DNA from: Oscillospiraceae bacterium | GTDB taxonomy: Bacteria > Bacillota > Clostridia > Oscillospirales > Oscillospiraceae | Direction: 5' to 3' | DNA length: 22,163 nucleotides | Assembly: GCA_012513005.1 (NCBI GenBank) | Contig: JAAZCZ010000060.1 | Span: forward strand, 1-22,163 | Shown: positions 6,862 to 15,703 of the stretch, in pieces | Layout: every line of letters begins with the position of its first letter | Numbering within the stretch: the stretch's first letter is position 1 | Position numbers and translations under genes: made by a program | The notes under the pieces: generated by a model | Seen by the model: the letters and a program-made list of their open reading frames with translations, nothing else | The model's database searches: none | What the model was told of the DNA's origin: nothing

Positions 6862-9480
6862 ATGAGAGAATTAGAAAAGATTTATGACCCTAAGCAGGTC
6901 GAAGGCAAAATATACAAATCCTGGATGGATGGCGGCTATTTTAGAGCCGACAGAAATTCAGGCAAAAAGCCGTTTACAATAGTGATTCCTCCCCCCAATG
7001 TAACAGGTCAGCTTCACTTGGGGCATGCCTTTGATATGACCATTCAGGACGTGCTTATTAGATTTAAGCGCATGGATGGTTATGAGGCACTTTGGCTGCC
7101 CGGCTATGACCATGCCGGAATTGCAACTCAGATAAGAGTTGAAGAAAAGCTTGCCGGCGAGGGGCTTACAAGATTTGACTTGGGTCGCGAGAAATTTTTG
7201 GACGAGGTTTGGGCCTGGAAAGAAAAATACGGCAACAGAATTATAGACCAATTAAAGCTGCTTGGCTCTTCCTGTGACTGGGATAGGCTTCGTTTTACTA
7301 TGGATGATGTTTGCGCTAAGGCTGTGCGTGAGGCATTTGTTAACCTGTATAATAAGGGGCTTATATATAAGGGCAAGCGTATAATCAACTGGTGCCCAAA
7401 ATGCACTACTGCCTTATCTGATGCTGAGGTTGAATATGACGACAAGGAGGGCTTCCTTTGGCATGTTCGCTACCCCTTGTCTGACGGCTCGGGTGAGCTT
7501 GTTATTGCAACTACAAGACCCGAAACTATGCTCGGTGACACCGGTGTTGCTGTTAACCCGGATGATGAAAGGTATAAGCACTTAGTTGGCAAAACCTGTA
7601 TCCTGCCTCTTGTCGGCAGAGAGCTTATTATTGTTGCAGACTCATATGTCGAGAGTGATTTCGGTACTGGCTGTGTTAAAATGACTCCCTGCCATGACCC
7701 CAACGACTTTGAGGTTGCAATGCGGCATGACCTGCCTTTTATTACTGTGCTTGATGATAATGCTAAAATAATAAACGGCGGTAAGTATGACGGTTTGGAC
7801 AGATACGAGGCCAGAAAAGCGATAGTTGCTGACCTTGAAGCGGAAGGTTACTTAGTCAAAACCGAGAAATATGACCACAATGTCGGAACCTGCTACCGCT
7901 GCAGCTCTGATGTTGAGCCAATATCTTCCGAGCAGTGGTTTGTTAAAATGCAGCCCCTTGCAACAGAGGCAATAAGAGTAGTTGAAGATAAAGAAATCAG
8001 CTTTGTTCCCGATAGGTTTTCAAAGATATATATGAACTGGATGCACAATGTACGTGACTGGTGCATTTCGAGACAGCTTTGGTGGGGGCATAGGATTCCT
8101 GCATGGACCTGCTCTGACTGCGGACATCTTACTGTTTCCAAAGAGGATGTTACAGTCTGCGAGGCCTGCAATAGCTCAAACATTGTACAGGACCCTGATG
8201 TGCTGGACACCTGGTTTTCCTCTGCTCTCTGGCCTTTTTCAACATTGGGCTGGCCTGATGACACCGAGGACTTGCGTCACTTCTTCCCCACTGATGTGCT
8301 GGTTACCGGTTATGATATCATCTTCTTCTGGGTTGCCAGAATGATATTCTCCTCCTGTGAGCATACGGGTGAAATTCCCTTCCACACTGTTTTGCTGCAT
8401 GGGCTTGTTCGTGATGCCCACGGCAAGAAAATGAGCAAGTCCGCCGGAAACGGCATTGACCCAATTGATATTATCGACAGCTTTGGTGCAGATGCGCTTC
8501 GCTTTAATATGATTACCGGAAACAGCCCCGGAAATGATATGCGATTTTATGTTGAGCGCTGTGAGGCTATGCGCAACTTTGCAAACAAGCTTTGGAATGC
8601 CAGCCGCTTTGTTATGATGAACCTTAAAATCAGCGATAATAAGCTGCCCAGGGACCTCGATATCGCCGATAAGTGGGTTCTTTCCAAGCTAAACAGCCTA
8701 ATTTCTGAGGTTCGTGATAATTTCGATAAATATGAGCTTGGCATCGCTGCGCAAAAGATATATGATTTTATTTGGGATACATATTGCGACTGGTATATTG
8801 AGCTTTCTAAGCCCCGCTTAAACAGCGAAAATGAGCAGTCTTCAGAAACAGCGCAGAGAGTACTGCTTTATGTGCTGACGGAAATACTGAAGTTGCTGCA
8901 TCCGTTTATGCCCTTTATTACTGAAGAGATTTTCTCTGCATTACCTCATAATGAGGATGCCTTAATAATCGCGCCCTACCCAAAAGCATCAGACGATCTC
9001 AATTTCCCCGAAGAGGAAGCTGCATTTGAAATAATAATGGACGCTGTTAAAGCTGTTCGCAGCACAAGAGCGCAGATGAATGTTCCGCCCTCAAAAAGGC
9101 CGAAGCTCATAATACACGCGGGTAGCCCCGATGTCTTTTTAGCCGGTTCTGAGTATTTATCTAAGCTGGCATATGCCGGTGAGCTTGTAATAAGCGACAA
9201 GGCTCCAAAAAGCACAGACGGTATGGCAACGGCAATTACGGGCAGCGCAAAACTCTATATGCCCATGAATGAGCTTGTTGACTTGGAGAAAGAAAGGATT
9301 AGAATAGAAAATGAGCTTATTAAAGCTCGTGAGGGTCTTAAACGGCAAAACGATAAGCTTGCCAATGAGGCATTTGTGAGCCGCGCGCCTACCGCTGTTG
9401 TCGATGTTGAAAAAGAGCGCAGAGATAAGTTTATTGCACTTATTGCAAACCTTGAAGACAGTCTTAAAACGCTGATTTAA
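6862..9480 (+). CDS. valS: Valyl-tRNA synthetase
   Basis: This class Ia synthetase attaches valine to tRNA-Val, with an editing domain that clears mischarged threonine. The protein has 872 residues, normal for Firmicutes. Visible features are PPPNVTGQLHLGH with HLGH at 52-55 and KMSKS at 523-527. A NWCPKC pair has Cys178/Cys181, and a further zinc knuckle has Cys417, Cys420, Cys433 and Cys436. A C-terminal tRNA-binding coiled coil, rich in Lys and Glu, spans about 805-872. The ATG at 6862 is chosen because GGAAGGG lies 8 bases upstream; the longer in-frame start near 6715 lies inside the T-box leader. Expression is controlled by that leader. A threonine ammonia-lyase gene follows after 30 bp with no terminator. 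Confidence 0.97.
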   Translation: MRELEKIYDPKQVEGKIYKSWMDGGYFRADRNSGKKPFTIVIPPPNVTGQLHLGHAFDMTIQDVLIRFKRMDGYEALWLPGYDHAGIATQIRVEEKLAGEGLTRFDLGREKFLDEVWAWKEKYGNRIIDQLKLLGSSCDWDRLRFTMDDVCAKAVREAFVNLYNKGLIYKGKRIINWCPKCTTALSDAEVEYDDKEGFLWHVRYPLSDGSGELVIATTRPETMLGDTGVAVNPDDERYKHLVGKTCILPLVGRELIIVADSYVESDFGTGCVKMTPCHDPNDFEVAMRHDLPFITVLDDNAKIINGGKYDGLDRYEARKAIVADLEAEGYLVKTEKYDHNVGTCYRCSSDVEPISSEQWFVKMQPLATEAIRVVEDKEISFVPDRFSKIYMNWMHNVRDWCISRQLWWGHRIPAWTCSDCGHLTVSKEDVTVCEACNSSNIVQDPDVLDTWFSSALWPFSTLGWPDDTEDLRHFFPTDVLVTGYDIIFFWVARMIFSSCEHTGEIPFHTVLLHGLVRDAHGKKMSKSAGNGIDPIDIIDSFGADALRFNMITGNSPGNDMRFYVERCEAMRNFANKLWNASRFVMMNLKISDNKLPRDLDIADKWVLSKLNSLISEVRDNFDKYELGIAAQKIYDFIWDTYCDWYIELSKPRLNSENEQSSETAQRVLLYVLTEILKLLHPFMPFITEEIFSALPHNEDALIIAPYPKASDDLNFPEEEAAFEIIMDAVKAVRSTRAQMNVPPSKRPKLIIHAGSPDVFLAGSEYLSKLAYAGELVISDKAPKSTDGMATAITGSAKLYMPMNELVDLEKERIRIENELIKAREGLKRQNDKLANEAFVSRAPTAVVDVEKERRDKFIALIANLEDSLKTLI

Positions 9481-9510
9481 GTCTAAATATATTTTTATGG
9501 AGGTATTTTC

Positions 9511-10719
9511 ATGTCTCTTAGTCTAAAGGATTTTGAAGCTGCCGAGGGGCGACTTCACGGAATAATCCACAACACTGAGCTTTCCCTATCCTCCACGTTT
9601 TCCAAAATGGCAGGCGGAGAAATCTACCTGAAATGTGAAAACCAGCAGAAAACCGGCTCTTTCAAAATCAGAGGCGCCGCCAATAAAATTGCATGCCTTA
9701 TGTCCCGTGGTGAGCGCAAGCGAATATATGCTTCTTCCGCGGGAAATCACGCCCAAGGCGTGGCTTTTGCCGCCACGAGTAACGGCTACGCATCTACCAT
9801 AGTTATGCCGGAAACAGCTCCGCTAGCCAAAATCCAAGCCACAGAAGGCTACGGTGCTACTGTCGTTCTGCACGGTGACGGCTATGACAGTGCGCAGTCT
9901 GAGGCTCAAAGGCTCTGCCGTGAAGATGACGGGATTTTCCTGCACGCATTTAATGACCTTGAAGTAATTGCCGGTCAGGGAACTGTTGCACTTGAAATAC
10001 TAAGGGCTCTGCCTACTGTTGACACTATTGTTGTGCCTGTTGGCGGCGGAGGCTTTATTTCCGGAATTTCCTGCTGCGCTAAGCTTATTAATCCCCGTGT
10101 CAAGATAATAGGTGTCCAAGCAGCAGAGGTAAACCCGATTGCCAGAAGCTTCAAAGAAAAGAAATTAGTAACAGCAGATAGAAATTCGACTATTGCCGAT
10201 GGTATTGCAGTTAAGTGTCCGGGTGATATTTCTATGGAGTTCATTTGGCAATACTGTGATGACATTGTCACTGTCAGTGATAACGAAATATCAGCTGCTA
10301 TGCTGCTATTAATGGAAAGATCTAAGCAGATTGTTGAGCCTGCCGGGGCTGCCTCCTTGGCTGCTGTTTTATCTAAAAAGATTGATGCTAATAAAAGCAG
10401 AACTGTATGCGTGCTCTCAGGCGGCAATATTGATGTTGGTTTTATCCCAAAAATAATTGAGCAGGGTTTAGTTTCAAGACATCGCAGATTAAAGTTCTCA
10501 ACTACGGTTTCGGATACTCCGGGAACTTTAATGAGAGTTTTGCAGATTGTTGCCGAAAACGGTGCTAACATTCTGTCAATAGGTCATGACAGGCACTGCC
10601 CGGATATCTTACCGAGCGAAATTATGCTCCACATCGCCTGTGAAGTCGGAGGTAAATCACACGCTGAGAAGCTTATTGCCTCTCTTTGCAACTACGGTTA
10701 TGTGATTAACTTAGAATAA
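9511..10719 (+). CDS. ilvA: Threonine ammonia-lyase (threonine deaminase) with C-terminal ACT domain
   Basis: This pyridoxal-phosphate enzyme converts L-threonine to 2-oxobutanoate and ammonia, the entry to isoleucine synthesis or to threonine catabolism. It has 402 residues. The PLP lysine is Lys52 in KTGSFKIRGA, the phosphate-binding glycine loop is VGGGG (177-181), and SGGN lies near 309. From about residue 328 (LKFSTTVSDTPG) it carries a single ACT domain, the layout of the roughly 400-residue clostridial/TdcB-like enzymes rather than long E. coli IlvA. GGAGG at 9499-9503 sets the start. The 30-bp spacer after valS puts it under the valine T-box. The symbol ilvA is used for its likely role; tdcB would also be defensible. 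Confidence 0.92.
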   Translation: MSLSLKDFEAAEGRLHGIIHNTELSLSSTFSKMAGGEIYLKCENQQKTGSFKIRGAANKIACLMSRGERKRIYASSAGNHAQGVAFAATSNGYASTIVMPETAPLAKIQATEGYGATVVLHGDGYDSAQSEAQRLCREDDGIFLHAFNDLEVIAGQGTVALEILRALPTVDTIVVPVGGGGFISGISCCAKLINPRVKIIGVQAAEVNPIARSFKEKKLVTADRNSTIADGIAVKCPGDISMEFIWQYCDDIVTVSDNEISAAMLLLMERSKQIVEPAGAASLAAVLSKKIDANKSRTVCVLSGGNIDVGFIPKIIEQGLVSRHRRLKFSTTVSDTPGTLMRVLQIVAENGANILSIGHDRHCPDILPSEIMLHIACEVGGKSHAEKLIASLCNYGYVINLE

Positions 10720-10743
10720 TTATAGAAAAGCGTAATAAAAGAA

Positions 10744-10790
10744 TTATCGGAGCGTCAAAATCAAAAGACGCTCCGATAAATTTATTTTTT
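10744..10790. terminator. Bidirectional intrinsic terminator between ilvA and the PEPCK-like gene
   Basis: There is a perfect 13-bp stem: TTATCGGAGCGTC (10744-10756) pairs with GACGCTCCGATAA (10767-10779), with a 10-base A-rich loop. TTTATTTTTT follows on the + strand, and a T-rich stretch follows on the minus strand. It ends both the valS-ilvA transcript and the convergent murC operon. Confidence 0.88.
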
Positions 10791-10794
10791 ATTA

Positions 10795-12666
10795 TTAAAT
10801 TCCAAGCGGTACTATTTCGCAGAAGTCTTCTACAGTGCCTCTGTTTCTGACACACTCTATTATCTGCCTACCCATCGGATGAAGTTCATCTGTGTCGAAG
10901 GCTTCCAGCTCTTTTAGGAAGAAATCGTAGAGTATCTCAGCGCCCTTGTCATAGCCCTGCTCTCCTAAGGTCTCCTGAGTTTCCGGTCTTAAAAATCCCA
11001 GGGGAATTTGCTGACCGTCTACCTTCATCTCGCGCAGTGAATAGCCAAAAAGCGGGCAACGGGCAGGTATCAGTCTGTCCATTTTAATTCTGACTCCGCC
11101 ACGCCTTGCAAGATATTCTCTTGCTATCCACTCTGCTGCAAATCCGACTTTGAAGGTTCCTATGTGCTGGTTCGGTATAAGCACATAGTGGGTGTTGTAG
11201 TTATCCACAAGCTGCTCTAGAAGTAGGTTTGCCTGCTTAACCTTTTTGCCTGTTGCAAAAGGCCAATATGAGCCGACTCCCTCGCTTGTTAGGACGTTGC
11301 TGCTGTTTACACTGGGGTTTTTAAAGCCTCTGGGAGCAACCAGTCTCCATGCCCATGCAAGTGCAGGAGGGACAATTTGAAGAAGCCCCATTACACCGTA
11401 GGAAGGATTTTTAGCGGTTGTGGGCGGCATGCGCACACCAAATGAACGGACATCAACTTCAACCGGTGTGTTGACTATCCCATTTATTAAATGCCTCGGA
11501 ATTATTATCCTTGGGTTAGAACAAATGCTGCCGTCTGAGTTTTTTATATGATCCCAAGGTAGGCAGGTTGCCTGCGGAACTCCCTCTATATTGAGAAAAA
11601 TCATAGGAACCTTTGTGTGAATTGCAATCTTTTCATACATTGGCTCGCAGCCGTATTCGTTTATTCCGTCTACACGCACAAACCAGCCGTCTTCGCCGTC
11701 TGCCAGTGTGAGTCTGCCTCTGTTTCTTTGAAATGAGGGATGGCAAATTGCCATGTCATCTGTAACAGGCTCTATTGTGCAGGTATCGCTCATGTGTATG
11801 TGTGTTTTCTCGCCGGTTAGGACATCTGTTCCGAGCAATACTCTACCGTCTGCCTCACGCATAACATCCTGCAAAAGCTCGCTCTTGCCGCCGCCTGAGG
11901 CTCCCTCGTGCATCATTATAATTTCGTTTTCGTACGGTGTTATTATTCTGGCAGCAGAAGCGTGCGCAGTTACCCAGCCCTCCTGCTCGCCAATGTCAAT
12001 TAGCACACTGTATGTGCCTTTTTTGGCTGAAGGTCCCGGATACAGGTTATACGAAAACACCTCATGCATATTCTCGCTGCGGTTGTGTACAACAACCTGC
12101 TTACCGTCAAAATGCGTGTGTCTAAACGGAGGAGCCACATAAATTATTGACCTGGGAGTAAATCCCTCTACTGTTTTGACTTCCACAAAAGCCTGTAGTT
12201 CAGAAAGTGCAAATGCAAAGAATGCTGCGTTTCTGGGGCAGACAAGCAGTGAATCATAGCCGTATTCATGACCACCTGCCCTAAACGGGACTAGGATAAG
12301 CTCTTGCTCTGAGAGCCACTTGAGTGTCTCTGTGCGCAGGCTGTCAAAGCTGTATCCGTAGACATCGGAAAATCTAGGTTTATCAGACGGCAAATCGTCT
12401 GCTATTCTCATGCAGTCGGGGTCGCGTCTTCTCATGCTCTCTTCCGGGAAGTTGACGGCAGCTCCGTTTTTGCATCTCACGACATCTGCCTCTTTGATGA
12501 TTTCACCACCGACATTGTATGTTACCTGTATTGTGTCACTGTGTGAGTTTCCGAAAATAAGGCTGTACAGAACTTCCTTTGTTTCCGGAATAATTACACT
12601 CGGACTGTTATAAACGACTTTTGTCAGTTCTTCGCTCAGTGAAAATCTCTCAAAAAGTATGTTCAT
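10795..12666 (-). CDS. PEPCK-like P-loop protein of unknown function (probably DUF4914 family)
   Basis: This 623-residue soluble protein resembles the nucleotide-binding core of phosphoenolpyruvate carboxykinase without being a normal one. A P-loop HEGASGGGKSE (253-263) sits where PEPCK has GxSGTGKT. LADGEDGWFVRVDG (321-334) resembles the PEPCK kinase-2 region LxGDDEHGW, followed by NEYGCEPMYEKIAI, parallel to the FEGGCYAK segment. An N-terminal domain of about 240 residues precedes it. I recall such roughly 620-residue proteins as DUF4914, but cannot check. No transmembrane segment or signal peptide is seen. It starts 22 bp after murC with a GGAGAG ribosome binding site, so it is probably co-transcribed with it. 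The substrate is unknown; kinase or carboxykinase-like activity is inference. Confidence 0.8.
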   Translation of the reverse strand: MNILFERFSLSEELTKVVYNSPSVIIPETKEVLYSLIFGNSHSDTIQVTYNVGGEIIKEADVVRCKNGAAVNFPEESMRRRDPDCMRIADDLPSDKPRFSDVYGYSFDSLRTETLKWLSEQELILVPFRAGGHEYGYDSLLVCPRNAAFFAFALSELQAFVEVKTVEGFTPRSIIYVAPPFRHTHFDGKQVVVHNRSENMHEVFSYNLYPGPSAKKGTYSVLIDIGEQEGWVTAHASAARIITPYENEIIMMHEGASGGGKSELLQDVMREADGRVLLGTDVLTGEKTHIHMSDTCTIEPVTDDMAICHPSFQRNRGRLTLADGEDGWFVRVDGINEYGCEPMYEKIAIHTKVPMIFLNIEGVPQATCLPWDHIKNSDGSICSNPRIIIPRHLINGIVNTPVEVDVRSFGVRMPPTTAKNPSYGVMGLLQIVPPALAWAWRLVAPRGFKNPSVNSSNVLTSEGVGSYWPFATGKKVKQANLLLEQLVDNYNTHYVLIPNQHIGTFKVGFAAEWIAREYLARRGGVRIKMDRLIPARCPLFGYSLREMKVDGQQIPLGFLRPETQETLGEQGYDKGAEILYDFFLKELEAFDTDELHPMGRQIIECVRNRGTVEDFCEIVPLGI

Positions 12667-12688
12667 GTCGTACTCTCCTTGCTAAAAT

Positions 12689-14056
12689 TTATTCTACTAT
12701 GCGCTCCCCTATTTTATAAACGTCGCCTGCGCCGACTGTTAAAATAATGTCTCCGGGACCGGCTACTTTGCGAAGTGCATTTTCAATATCTTCAAAAGTT
12801 TTGTAAAATTTGCTGTTATCTAATTTAGCCGCTAAATCGGCTGATGATATTCCGGTCTTATTTGTCTCTCTTGCTGCATATATTTCTGCTAACAAAAGCA
12901 CTTCCGGTCTTCGCAGCTGGGAGATAAAATAATCAAAGAATGCTGTTGTTCTTGAGTATGTGTGGGGCTGAAAAACCAGTATTGTGCGTTTATATCCCAA
13001 AGGCTCAACAGCGTCAAGTAGTACCTTAAGCTCGCCCGGGTGATGTGCGTAGTCGTCGTATACATCGGCACCGTTAAACTTGCCCTTGAATTCAAAGCGT
13101 CTGCCGGCACCGCCATAGCCTGCAAGCCCGTATTTAATTGCGTTGGGACCTGCACCTAAGCAAATTGTAGCCGCAGCTGCTGCCAGTGCGTTTTTGACAT
13201 TGTGCATTCCGGGCACATGAAGTGTTACAGTTGTGAATTTTTTTCTTTGATAATAAATGTCAAACTCAGTATTTACGCCGACCATTTTTATTCGTCTGGC
13301 ATAAACATCTGCCCTGTCGCTGAGACCGAAGGTCATAACTTCCCTGTCTATTCCCTCTATTGAGTCCATAGTATTTTTATCATCGTAGTTTGCAACAATT
13401 ATTCCGTTAGGAGGCACAAGCTCAGCAAATCTCCTAAACGAGTTTTTTACATCATCTAAGTCTTTGAAGAAATCTAAATGATCCTCTTCTATGTCTAAGA
13501 TAACAGCAACAGTCGGAAAAAACGAAAGGAAAGAGTTGTGATATTCGCAGGACTCAAGTATGATTGTGTCGCCGCTTCCGACTCTGTGTGCAGCTTTGAG
13601 TAGAGGCAATGTTCCGCCTATCATGGCGGTCGGGTCTCTTTCTGCCGCTATCATTATGTGAGTACACATGCTTGTTGTTGTGGTTTTACCGTGTGTGCCT
13701 GAAATACAGAGGGCATTTTTATAATCTCTCATAATGGCGCCCCAAGCATCTGCTCTCTCGAACACTTTAATTCCGCGTGCTCTTGCTTCAATTAGCTCCG
13801 GATTATCATCGTTAGCTGCTGCTGTTCTGATAACAAACTGAGCGTCAGGAGATAGGTTCATTGCAGAGTGCCCTATCCTGACATCTATTCCTATATTTCT
13901 CAGATGAGCTGTTTTTTCACTTTCTGTGGAATCTGAGCCTCTCACTTTGAGCCCCATTCCCAAAAGTACCTCGGCAAGCGGTGCCATTGAAACTCCGCCA
14001 ATTCCGATTAGGTGACCTTTTGTTCCTTCTTTTAGAAAACTCGAAAAATCCGCCAT
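12689..14056 (-). CDS. murC: UDP-N-acetylmuramate--L-alanine ligase
   Basis: MurC adds L-alanine to UDP-N-acetylmuramic acid, using ATP, in the cytoplasmic phase of peptidoglycan synthesis. It has 455 residues, the usual length. The N-terminal UDP-binding domain shows GIGGVSMAPLAEVLLGMG (18-35) and GSDSTESE. The ATP loop is GTHGKTTTT (120-128), the middle domain carries ESCEYHNSFL and DIEEDHLDFF, and the C-terminal domain has DDYAHHPGE and FQPHTYSRT. These separate MurC from MurD/E/F and from Mpl. GGAGA lies 4 bases before the ATG. The promoter is at 14107-14135, divergent from the uracil-DNA glycosylase gene. The PEPCK-like gene follows 22 bp downstream. Confidence 0.96.
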   Translation of the reverse strand: MADFSSFLKEGTKGHLIGIGGVSMAPLAEVLLGMGLKVRGSDSTESEKTAHLRNIGIDVRIGHSAMNLSPDAQFVIRTAAANDDNPELIEARARGIKVFERADAWGAIMRDYKNALCISGTHGKTTTTSMCTHIMIAAERDPTAMIGGTLPLLKAAHRVGSGDTIILESCEYHNSFLSFFPTVAVILDIEEDHLDFFKDLDDVKNSFRRFAELVPPNGIIVANYDDKNTMDSIEGIDREVMTFGLSDRADVYARRIKMVGVNTEFDIYYQRKKFTTVTLHVPGMHNVKNALAAAAATICLGAGPNAIKYGLAGYGGAGRRFEFKGKFNGADVYDDYAHHPGELKVLLDAVEPLGYKRTILVFQPHTYSRTTAFFDYFISQLRRPEVLLLAEIYAARETNKTGISSADLAAKLDNSKFYKTFEDIENALRKVAGPGDIILTVGAGDVYKIGERIVE

Positions 14057-14084
14057 ATCTTCTCCATGATTATTATTATTTGAC

Positions 14085-14114
14085 TTGCTATTCTTTATAA
14101 AAGCATATTATAAT
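14085..14114 (+). promoter_or_regulatory. Promoter of the uracil-DNA glycosylase cluster
   Basis: TTGCTA (14085-14090), an 18-base spacer and TATAAT (14109-14114) imply a start near 14121 and a leader of roughly 80 bases, in which I see no obvious regulatory fold. Confidence 0.6.
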
Positions 14115-14135
14115 GCAAAACAGTATAATTAACAA
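14107..14135 (-). promoter_or_regulatory. Promoter of murC operon
   Basis: On the minus strand, TTGTTA (14135-14130), 17 bases and a perfect TATAAT (14112-14107) lie about 50 bases before murC. The -10 overlaps that of the opposing promoter. Confidence 0.7.
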
Positions 14136-14199
14136 GCGGAAATAAGCTGAAAATAGGCTTTTTGAAGGCTGATTTCTGTGAACTTTGAGGTGATTTTTA

Positions 14200-14778
14200 A
14201 TGTCTGAGCTGGGTAAGCTCGAAAAAGACTGCATGCTCTGCCGAAGCTGCGAGCTATGCAAGACAAGAAAAAATGTAGTGTTTGGTGAAGGAAAAAAGGA
14301 CGCTGAGGTTCTTTTTGTCGGTGAGGGTCCGGGAAGTAGCGAGGATGAAATAGGTCTTCCCTTTGTGGGCAGAGCCGGCAAGCTACTTGATACCATGCTT
14401 GAGCTTATTGACCTTGACCGTAGCAAGATATATATTACCAATATGGTTAAATGCAGACCGCCCGAAAACAGAGACCCGCTTCCCGCGGAAAAGGATTTAT
14501 GTAACATTTGGCTTGCCGAGCAGATTAGAATTATTAATCCCAAAATTATTGTATGTTTGGGCAGAATAGCAGCAATGAGATTTTTGGGCAAAGATTTTAA
14601 AATCAGCCGTGACCACGGCAAGTTTTATGAGCAGGACGGAGTTTTAATTACGGCGCTATATCACCCTGCCGCTTTGCTTCGAGACCCCAGAAGAAGACCG
14701 GAAACGTTCTCCGATTTAAAAGCATTAAAGGCAGAAATTTTGCGTGTTTGCAATAGCACTTATAAAGAGGTAAATTAA
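14200..14778 (+). CDS. Type 4 uracil-DNA glycosylase (iron-sulfur)
   Basis: This enzyme removes uracil from DNA to start base-excision repair after cytosine deamination. It is a 192-residue family 4 enzyme. The catalytic motif A is GEGPG (41-45), the water/leaving-group loop HPAALL is at 155-160, and FVGRAG lies at 55-60. Four cysteines of the family's 4Fe-4S cluster can be matched: two from CMLCRSCELC (11-20), most likely Cys17/Cys20 or Cys14/Cys17, plus Cys85 in KCRPP and Cys101. GAGGTG precedes the ATG. The next gene begins 4 bp after the stop. The intact cluster suggests an active enzyme. Confidence 0.93.
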   Translation: MSELGKLEKDCMLCRSCELCKTRKNVVFGEGKKDAEVLFVGEGPGSSEDEIGLPFVGRAGKLLDTMLELIDLDRSKIYITNMVKCRPPENRDPLPAEKDLCNIWLAEQIRIINPKIIVCLGRIAAMRFLGKDFKISRDHGKFYEQDGVLITALYHPAALLRDPRRRPETFSDLKALKAEILRVCNSTYKEVN

Positions 14779-14782
14779 GTTC

Positions 14783-15703
14783 ATGATTGAGTTTAAGAAA
14801 GTAAAAATACATGATAAAGACTGGGTAGACCCCATTATAAAGGCCGAAAACACCAGAAGTGCGGACTATAACTTTGGCAATATTTATATGTGGGACTCCA
14901 CATTCAGGCAGAAAATAGCACCTTTCGGCGATAGGCTTCTGATTAAACTAAAATACGAAGACTGTCCCTTTTTTGCATTCCCCATAGGCTCGGGAGATAT
15001 TCGTCCGGCAATTGATTTTTTGACCGAGTTTACAGCAAAAAAGGGCTATCCGCTCGCTTTCAGAGGTGTTACAGAGGAACATAAAGCACTTTTGGAAGAA
15101 GCCTATCCCGGCAGGTTTTCTTTTAAGGAAAACAGAGACAGGTTTGATTATATTTATCTCGCTGAGAAGCTAGCTACTTACAGTGGCAAAAAGCTTCACG
15201 CCAAGAGAAATTTTTGCAATAGGTTTGAAAAGACCCGTGACTGGGAATTTTTGAAGCTCACAAGTGAGCACCTGCCGTTTTGTATGAAAATGCTGGGTGA
15301 ATGGCAGTCGGGCTTTGAGTTTCCTCCGGAGGGGCTTGAAGATGAACACTCAGCCATTATCCGAGGTTTTATGCGCTACAAGACCCTGGGGCTTAAGGGC
15401 GGAGTTTTAAAGGCAGATGGGGTTATTATCGGCTTTACTATCGGTGAAATTGTATCAACTGACACTTTTAATGTTCATTTTGAAAAGGCTTTTGCCTCTG
15501 TACCCGGAGCTTATCCTATGGTTTGCAGGGAGTTTGTGCGCATGATTATGGCTGATAACCCAAATATTAAATATATTAACCGTGAAGATGACTTGGGCAT
15601 CCCAAGTCTGCGCACATCTAAACTCAGCTACTATCCTGAGTATCTGCTTAAAAAATATATTGTTACGGAGAAAGATGATGACGGAACAAATTGTGACTTT
15701 TAG
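14783..15703 (+). CDS. DUF2156-type (phosphatidylglycerol lysyltransferase-like) GNAT-fold protein
   Basis: This 306-residue soluble protein resembles the C-terminal domain of phosphatidylglycerol lysyltransferase (MprF), PF09924/DUF2156. Family landmarks are YSGKKLHAKRNF (133-144) and the C-terminal INREDDLGIPSLR followed by KLSYYP. Unlike MprF it has no membrane domain, so lysinylation of lipids is not implied; stand-alone members have unknown substrates. The ATG at 14783 lies 4 bp after the previous stop, with GAGG inside the preceding gene, indicating translational coupling. Its 3' end overlaps the following acetyltransferase. Confidence 0.85.
   Translation: MIEFKKVKIHDKDWVDPIIKAENTRSADYNFGNIYMWDSTFRQKIAPFGDRLLIKLKYEDCPFFAFPIGSGDIRPAIDFLTEFTAKKGYPLAFRGVTEEHKALLEEAYPGRFSFKENRDRFDYIYLAEKLATYSGKKLHAKRNFCNRFEKTRDWEFLKLTSEHLPFCMKMLGEWQSGFEFPPEGLEDEHSAIIRGFMRYKTLGLKGGVLKADGVIIGFTIGEIVSTDTFNVHFEKAFASVPGAYPMVCREFVRMIMADNPNIKYINREDDLGIPSLRTSKLSYYPEYLLKKYIVTEKDDDGTNCDF

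Noticed and set aside
7893..8264. Minus-strand open frames within valS.
   Set aside because: They are shadows of a strongly conserved synthetase gene, without start signals.
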